From contig DHAA01000154.1 of assembly GCA_002397275.1 (NCBI GenBank), positions 1,825 to 22,068 of the forward strand: 20,244 nt of DNA. Direction: 5' to 3'. Below the pieces are notes generated by a model that was not told the origin of the DNA, searched no databases, and saw nothing but the letters and a program-made list of their open reading frames with translations. The translations under genes and the position numbers were made by a program. Within the stretch, counting starts at the first letter, position 1; every line of letters starts with the position of its first letter. This DNA comes from Thermacetogenium sp. UBA4966. GTDB taxonomy: Bacteria; Bacillota; DSM-12270; Thermacetogeniales; Thermacetogeniaceae. Shown here piece after piece: positions 15,496-20,244 of the stretch.

Positions 15496-16591
15496 ACACA
15501 GCAAAATTATTTCCGGCGTATCCGGCAGCTACCTGAGACCTTTAAAAATGCGCCAGGCTTTTGAGGAATTAGGTTGCGTTGTAGATACTGTTTGGGGAAG
15601 TGCATCAGAAAGAAAAAAACAAATTCAAAAAATCAAAATGAACGTGAGCCAGGGAATTAGATACGACTTTATTTATTCGGAATCATCAACTATGCCTACT
15701 CTGCTGACAGAACCCAGTCACCTGCCCATATCTCCTTCTATTGATTTTGGGTTTTTCCGTTGGGCTAAAGGAATCGGTATACCGGTCGGACTTTTCTATC
15801 GAGATATACATTGGCGTTTTGATCAGTATAAAAAACAAGTGAGTTGGTTAAAACGCTGCGTAGCAGTGCCCTTTTATAATTTAGATTGGATATTCTATGA
15901 GCGGTTAATTGACTACCTCTTTTTACCGAATTTAAAGATGTTAGATGAATTGCCCAGGCGATGGCCAAAAGATCGTGTTTTTGCTCTGCCCCCCGGAGGT
16001 GAATTACTGTCTGCGGAAATGCCGATAGAACACAGGTTGCAGGAAAATTACCCTTTACGGCTAATATATGTAGGGGGTGTCACGCCGCCGCTGTATAATT
16101 TGTCGCTTGTTTTTGGTGGATTAGCGGAATTCAGTTCTGAACAATATGAATTAACCATATGCTGCAGGAAGAATGATTGGCAGAATTGTCAAGAGAGCTA
16201 TAATATACCTTCTAACCGGACGATACGTATAGTTCATAAACAAGCTGATGAGCTCAAGCGCCTTTATCTTAATAGCGATGTCGCACTATTATTATTCAAG
16301 CCTTTCCCATACTGGGATTTTGTATTGCCTCTTAAACTTTTTGAAGCAATTTGTTATGAAATTCCTGTGTTAGCCGGCGCAGGCACCGCGGTGGGTGATT
16401 TTGTGGAAAGGGAAGGAGTGGGATGGGTAATAAAGCCTGAACATAACAGCTTTCAACGATGGCTGGAATTTATTATTCAAAATCCTCATGAAGTAGAAAA
16501 AAAGCGTCATGTTTTGAAAAAAAAGGCTGCGCATCACACTTGGCGAGAACGAGCAAGAACAGCGGCAAAAATTTTGTTGGGGGGAACTTAA
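15461..16591 (+). CDS. GT-B fold glycosyltransferase (GT4-like)
   Basis: The 376-residue protein begins at ATG 15461 (MRIIFHLPLD), since TAAGGAG lies just upstream at 15441-15447. The longer frame to 15431 has no ribosome binding site. Its start overlaps the polymerase stop by 35 bases, so the two genes are probably translationally coupled. The N-terminal half is a weakly conserved acceptor domain. The C-terminal half has LRLIYVGGV (200-208), DVALLLFKPF and LPLKLFEAICYEIPVLAG (289-306), the nucleotide-sugar-binding pattern of GT4-type enzymes, followed by GVGWVIKPE. Donor and acceptor cannot be told. It is as AT-rich as the polymerase gene, and the two may have moved together. Confidence 0.8.
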   Translation: MRIIFHLPLDLEHSKIISGVSGSYLRPLKMRQAFEELGCVVDTVWGSASERKKQIQKIKMNVSQGIRYDFIYSESSTMPTLLTEPSHLPISPSIDFGFFRWAKGIGIPVGLFYRDIHWRFDQYKKQVSWLKRCVAVPFYNLDWIFYERLIDYLFLPNLKMLDELPRRWPKDRVFALPPGGELLSAEMPIEHRLQENYPLRLIYVGGVTPPLYNLSLVFGGLAEFSSEQYELTICCRKNDWQNCQESYNIPSNRTIRIVHKQADELKRLYLNSDVALLLFKPFPYWDFVLPLKLFEAICYEIPVLAGAGTAVGDFVEREGVGWVIKPEHNSFQRWLEFIIQNPHEVEKKRHVLKKKAAHHTWRERARTAAKILLGGT

Positions 16592-16594
16592 ACA

Positions 16595-17653
16595 ATGAAA
16601 GTTGCTGTTTTAGCTCCTGGGAATTCGATTCACACCGTTAAGTGGGTAAATGCCATGGCGCAGCGCGGGCATGAAGTACACCTGGCGACGATGCATAAAG
16701 CCCTGGAAGCTTTACATGAGAATATAGTTGAGCATCCTTTACTTTTTCCTTCTCCTATAGGCTATTATATGAATGTGTTTTCATTGAGAAAGCTACTCGA
16801 TAAATTCGTCCCCGATCTTTTGCATGCCCATTATGCGTCAGGATATGGGACTTTAGCGCGTTTATGTGGGTATAAGCCCCTGCTTTTGTCGGTGTGGGGC
16901 AGTGATGTCTATGATTTTCCGGAGGAGAGCCGCCTGAAAGAGAAGATTCTCGAGAAAAACCTTGCCGGTGCAGACCGTATTTCTTCAACCAGCCACTGCA
17001 TGAAGATGCAGACAGAAAAATACGTGGAAACCAAATCACCCATCGAGGTTATTCCCTTTGGCGTAGATACAGAGGTCTTTTATCCTCAGCCAAATCGTGA
17101 CGCTGAACAAATCACAATAGGCATGGTAAAAAAGATGGCCCCTCATTATGGGCCGAAGTACCTGCTGGAGGCATTTTGGGCCATCAATAAAAAATATCCT
17201 AATTCCAGGCTCATTTTGATCGGCGGGGGGCCTCAAGAAAGGGAGTTGAAGCGGCTTGCTCGTGACTATGGGATTGCAGAGAGCTGCAACTTTGTCGGTC
17301 CTGTTCCTCATGGAGAAGTACCGAGATGGCTGAACAAATTTGATATTTACTGCGCGCCGAGTACACTGGAAAGCTTCGGAGTGTCCGTTGTTGAAGCATC
17401 GGCCTGCGGATTGCCGGTAATCGTATCCAGGGTCGGCGGTCTCCCTGAGGTGGTGCAAGAAGGCAAAACGGGGCTGATCATCCCTCCAAGGGATGTTCAT
17501 TCTCTTGTCCAGGCATTAGAAACCCTCATCTCTGATCAAGAATTGCGGTTGAAGATGGGCGCGGCCGGTAGAATTTATGTCCAACAGCGCTATGATTGGA
17601 AGTTTTGTGTTGATAAGATGGAGCAGCTATATTATCGAATGATCGACGAATAA
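16595..17653 (+). CDS. GT4-family glycosyltransferase
   Basis: The 352-residue enzyme starts at ATG 16595, three bases after the previous stop, with a GGGGGG run upstream. The N-terminal acceptor domain has the PGNSIHTVKWVNAMAQRGHEV stretch (8-28) and HAHYASGYGTLA (78-89). The C-terminal donor domain has VIPFGVDTEVF (152-162), LILIGGGPQ and ESFGVSVVE (259-267), the EX7E motif with Glu259 and Glu267, followed by CGLPVIVSRVGGLPEVV. This is a complete retaining GT4 enzyme of normal length. It most likely adds one sugar to the lipid-linked repeat unit at the inner face of the membrane. The donor sugar cannot be read from sequence. Confidence 0.9.
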   Translation: MKVAVLAPGNSIHTVKWVNAMAQRGHEVHLATMHKALEALHENIVEHPLLFPSPIGYYMNVFSLRKLLDKFVPDLLHAHYASGYGTLARLCGYKPLLLSVWGSDVYDFPEESRLKEKILEKNLAGADRISSTSHCMKMQTEKYVETKSPIEVIPFGVDTEVFYPQPNRDAEQITIGMVKKMAPHYGPKYLLEAFWAINKKYPNSRLILIGGGPQERELKRLARDYGIAESCNFVGPVPHGEVPRWLNKFDIYCAPSTLESFGVSVVEASACGLPVIVSRVGGLPEVVQEGKTGLIIPPRDVHSLVQALETLISDQELRLKMGAAGRIYVQQRYDWKFCVDKMEQLYYRMIDE

Positions 17654-17702
17654 GAAGCAAGTATCGTAGCAGTCTATCTGGGGAGAGACGGTGATCGCAT
17701 AA

Positions 17703-18926
17703 GTGAGAAGCAGTAACGCGGCAAAGCCAAATTTACATGTTCTGCTGGCGCCGTCAGCATATCCTACACGCTCGCACCCGGTCAAAGGTACTTTTGTTCA
17801 GCAACAAGCCGCGGCGGTACGCCGGAGCGGAGTCAAGGTAGGGGTTATTTACCCGGATTTTCGCAGCATACGTGATCTGCGTGTGTGGGCTTTACCAGAT
17901 AATCATTTTCAAATCGGATTTGCTCAGGAGTATGGGATCCCCATCTATCGTTTTTGCGGATGGAATATCCCGCGTTTGCGGCTGGAACCGTTTTTGTGGA
18001 GGCTGGAGGCCAAAAGGCTTTTTAAACGTTATTTAAAGCAATATGGAAAGCCTGATTTGATCCATGCTCATAATGTTCTTTGGGGCGGCGTTGCAGCTAT
18101 GGCCATAGCTGAGGAAACAGATATCCCGTTTATGGTAACGGAGCATGCATCTTCCTTTGCACGCGGCTTAATCCGTTCATGGCAGGCGCCGTTCCTGCGA
18201 CAGGTTATGAATAAGGCTGACTGTTTGCTGGCGGTGAGCGCTAAGTTGGCGGAGCAGATGCAGCCCTATGGCGAAGGCAAGAAAGTAAGTGTGCTTCCTA
18301 ACGCTGTTGATACGGAATTCTTTGTCCCTCCCTCTGTACAGAGGAATGATCGCCCTTTTCGTGTCCTCACTGTCGCTTTATTGACTCCCGTAAAGGGTAT
18401 TGATGTACTCTTAAGGGCTTTTGCCCAAGCATTTAGCCATCATGAGAATGTTGTCTTAGAAGTTGGCGGAGACGGCAAACAGAAAAAGTATCTTCAGCAA
18501 CTTGCCAAAGACTTAAATATAGAAAATCAGGTACAATTTCTGGGCTTGCTTTCCCGGGCGCAGGTTCGCGATGCGATGTGGCGGGCAAACATTTTTGTGC
18601 TGCCCAGTTATGTGGAGACCTTTGGCGTGGTTTTAATAGAAGCTATGGCTACAGGGCTCCCGGTGATCGCCGCCAGATGCGGCGGTCCGGAGGATATTAT
18701 CGAACCGGGGGTGGGTTGGCTGGTCAGCCCCGGCGACGCGGAGCAGTTGGCAGTTGCCCTGACTAACGCTTATGCGTCCTACAGGAAGATTAAAAGTGAG
18801 GAACCCTACATAAGGAATTATACGGTAAACCATTTTAGCGGAGGGATGATAGCAGGCGCGTTATTAAAACACTATCATGATATTTTAGAAAAAAAAGCGC
18901 CCGACATCATTGAAATTAAGAGATGA
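17703..18926 (+). CDS. GT4-family glycosyltransferase
   Basis: The 407-residue enzyme starts at GTG 17703. An in-frame TAA ends at 17702, so it cannot extend upstream, and GGTGAT at about 17690 may act as a weak ribosome binding site. The acceptor domain contains LLAPSAYPTRSHPVKGTFVQQQ (14-35) and HAHNVLWGG (121-129), motifs common in the WecF/TuaC-like GT4 group. The donor domain shows VLPNAVDTEFF (197-207), ALLTPVKGIDVL (225-236), VGGDGKQ and ETFGVVLIE (305-313), the EX7E motif. It lies 49 bases after the previous transferase gene and overlaps the next by 4 bases (ATGA), so all three are probably one transcript. Confidence 0.9.
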   Translation: MRSSNAAKPNLHVLLAPSAYPTRSHPVKGTFVQQQAAAVRRSGVKVGVIYPDFRSIRDLRVWALPDNHFQIGFAQEYGIPIYRFCGWNIPRLRLEPFLWRLEAKRLFKRYLKQYGKPDLIHAHNVLWGGVAAMAIAEETDIPFMVTEHASSFARGLIRSWQAPFLRQVMNKADCLLAVSAKLAEQMQPYGEGKKVSVLPNAVDTEFFVPPSVQRNDRPFRVLTVALLTPVKGIDVLLRAFAQAFSHHENVVLEVGGDGKQKKYLQQLAKDLNIENQVQFLGLLSRAQVRDAMWRANIFVLPSYVETFGVVLIEAMATGLPVIAARCGGPEDIIEPGVGWLVSPGDAEQLAVALTNAYASYRKIKSEEPYIRNYTVNHFSGGMIAGALLKHYHDILEKKAPDIIEIKR

Positions 18927-20044
18927 CTATGCTAAATAAAAAGAAAATCGTACACTTTTCTTCTACTCATCCTTGCTTCGACGTCCGCATCTTTGTTAAA
19001 GAGTGCAGAACTCTGGTAGAGGCGGGCTATGACGTGGTTTTAATAGTGACCCATGACAGGGACGAGGTAGTGGAAGGGGTAAAAATAAAATCGGTTCCAA
19101 AACCGAAAAACCGGTGGGGACGTATGTTTAAAACGGTTTTGGATATATATAAGAGCGCCCTGCAGGAGGATGCGGCTTTGTACCATTTCCATGATCCGGA
19201 GCTGATACCCGCGGGCATTATGTTACGATGTAAGGGTAAAAAGGTGGTTTATGATGTTCATGAAGATTTACCGCGGCAAATACTGACCAAACCTTGGATC
19301 AATCCTTTATTGCGGCGCGCGGTCTCGATTGGCTCCGGCATAATCGAAAAGAGCGGCGTCCGTTTTTTTAATGGAGTAATAGCGGTTACTCCGGAAATTG
19401 CAGAGCGTTTCCCAAAGGACAAAACAACAGTGGTGCATAATTATCCTATTATAGGAGAGCTGGAGGCAGCGGATGCCGTGCCGTATGGTAAACGCGAGCC
19501 CATCGCCGCTTATGTCGGCGGCATAACCATGATCCGCGGTATCAAAGAAATGGCGGAAGCGGTGAGATTAATACCCAAAGATTTTGCTATAAAATTAGTG
19601 CTGGCAGGCAGTATCACTGAAAAAGATGTGAAAACAGCAGTTAGCAATGTAGATTCTCGGGTCAATTTTATAGGATGGCAATCAAGGGAACAAGTGGCGA
19701 AGCTGTTGGGGCGCTCGCGAATAGGCCTGGTCCTCTTTCAGCCGGCGCCGAATCATGTTAACGCTCTGCCCAATAAACTCTTTGAATATATGTCCGCCGG
19801 TTTGCCTGTTCTTGCTTCAGATTTTCCCTTATGGGGAAAAATAATCGACAGCATAGGATGCGGGCTGTCGGTCGATCCGCTTAATCCAAAGAAAATCGCC
19901 AATGCGGTGCAGTGGATGCTGGAACACCCCGCGCAGTCGGAAGAGATGGGAAAACGCGGGCAAGAAGCGGTATATGAACAATTTAATTGGGACAAAGAGT
20001 CTAAAAAGCTGCTTTCCTTCTATGAAGAGATACTGAAGAGTTAG
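18923..20044 (+). CDS. GT-B glycosyltransferase (GT4-like)
   Basis: The 373-residue protein starts at ATG 18923, overlapping the previous stop as ATGA; ATG 18929 is a second choice two codons on. Markers are HFSSTHPCFDVRIF (11-24), YHFHDPELIPAG (87-98), VVYDVHEDLPRQIL (108-121), AYVGGITMIRGI (196-207) and NALPNKLFEYMSAGLPVLAS (280-299). The HDPEL plus PNKLFEYM pair marks a known GT4-like subgroup. The first Glu of the classic EX7E pair is Asn280, and the second is Glu288; this subgroup often lacks the first, so I do not call it inactive. It is the fourth transferase of the cluster. Donor and linkage are unknown. Confidence 0.87.
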   Translation: MTMLNKKKIVHFSSTHPCFDVRIFVKECRTLVEAGYDVVLIVTHDRDEVVEGVKIKSVPKPKNRWGRMFKTVLDIYKSALQEDAALYHFHDPELIPAGIMLRCKGKKVVYDVHEDLPRQILTKPWINPLLRRAVSIGSGIIEKSGVRFFNGVIAVTPEIAERFPKDKTTVVHNYPIIGELEAADAVPYGKREPIAAYVGGITMIRGIKEMAEAVRLIPKDFAIKLVLAGSITEKDVKTAVSNVDSRVNFIGWQSREQVAKLLGRSRIGLVLFQPAPNHVNALPNKLFEYMSAGLPVLASDFPLWGKIIDSIGCGLSVDPLNPKKIANAVQWMLEHPAQSEEMGKRGQEAVYEQFNWDKESKKLLSFYEEILKS

Positions 20045-20074
20045 CGATACTTCTCTAGAGAGGTTGGAACCGTA

Positions 20075-20244
20075 TTGAAGATAATTTCCGTGGTAGGCGC
20101 TCGTCCGCAGTTTGTGAAGGCTGCCTCTGTCTTGCGTGCGTTTGAGCAAGGCAATCATGAATATGGAGAAAATATTATGGAAAGCGTCTTGCTTTACGGC
20201 GATGGGCGCGCGGGGAAGAGAATAGCATCGCTTTTAGGGATGAT
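20075..20244 (+). pseudogene. Internally deleted UDP-GlcNAc(3NAc)A / UDP-GlcNAc 2-epimerase gene, running off the window
   Basis: From TTG 20075 (with GAGAGG about 11 bases upstream) the frame reads KIISVVGARPQFVKAASVLR, the unmistakable N-terminus of WecB/WbpI-type non-hydrolysing 2-epimerases. Some 15 residues later it reads LLYGDGRAGKRIASLLGM, which matches the extreme C-terminal motif (YGDGxAxxRI) of the same family. A complete enzyme has about 350-380 residues, so roughly 300 central residues, including the whole active site, are missing. The frame is intact across the join. The residues between (EQGNHEYGENIMESV) contain none of the family's catalytic motifs. The start is downstream of four transferase genes and would be the WbpI step in the pathway. 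It cannot be an active epimerase as read. The end lies beyond the window. Confidence 0.72.

Noticed and set aside
18923..20044. Inactive glycosyltransferase because the first Glu of EX7E is Asn280
   Set aside because: The HDPEL/PNKLFEYM subgroup commonly lacks that Glu, so loss of activity cannot be claimed.
1..20244. CRISPR array, tRNA, rRNA, insertion sequence or defence system
   Set aside because: No regularly spaced repeats, tRNA-like cloverleaf, transposase motifs or known defence domains were seen on either strand.

Overview
The window looks like part of a Bacillota chromosome, probably an anaerobic Clostridia / Peptococcaceae-type organism. The reasons are strong AGGAGG-type ribosome binding sites, frequent GTG and TTG starts, a GerMN-domain lipoprotein beside a PhoP/ResD-type two-component system, and a Wzz-type chain-length protein followed by a surface-polysaccharide operon. 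The taxon is inferred; there is no rRNA or other marker gene.

Layout. (1) 1-2020, + strand: the tail of a membrane-protein operon with a DUF1616 protein (5' end outside the window), a CPBP-family membrane protein whose usual metal-ligand residues are partly missing, and a small two-helix membrane protein. A nested hairpin with a T-run follows. (2) 2199-3407, +: a geranylgeranyl-reductase-family flavoprotein. (3) 3413-6319, - strand: response regulator, histidine kinase (4-base GTGA overlap) and a GerMN lipoprotein. The response regulator has a very good sigma-A-type promoter (TTGGCA-17-TATAAC). (4) 6320-6648: a divergent control region of about 330 bp. (5) 6649 to the right edge, +: a surface polysaccharide cluster with Wzz, a membrane-bound UDP-GlcNAc 4,6-dehydratase, UDP-GlcNAc 6-dehydrogenase (WbpA type), a fused acetyltransferase-aminotransferase (WbpD+WbpE types), an oxidoreductase (WbpB type), a Wzy-like polymerase, four GT-B glycosyltransferases, and an epimerase gene that seems to have lost its middle.

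How it works together. WbpA, WbpB, WbpE and WbpD activities convert UDP-GlcNAc to UDP-2,3-diacetamido-2,3-dideoxy-glucuronic acid. In Pseudomonas aeruginosa the next enzyme, WbpI, a 2-epimerase, gives the manno sugar. Here the amination and acetylation steps, which are consecutive, sit on one polypeptide, and the oxidoreductase gene abuts it with no gap. The four glycosyltransferases and the polymerase would build and polymerise the repeat unit. No initiating phosphoglycosyl transferase, flippase or tyrosine kinase is present; they may lie beyond 20244.

Most notable: the right-edge epimerase gene reads in frame from the N-terminal GARPQF motif straight to the C-terminal YGDGRAGKRI motif, with some 300 residues missing. 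This is a likely internal-deletion remnant of the very step that should follow WbpABDE. The acetyltransferase-aminotransferase fusion, the degenerate CPBP protein, the AT-rich polymerase/glycosyltransferase block and the leader upstream of wzz are the other points of interest. I did not find a clearly new defence or mobile system.
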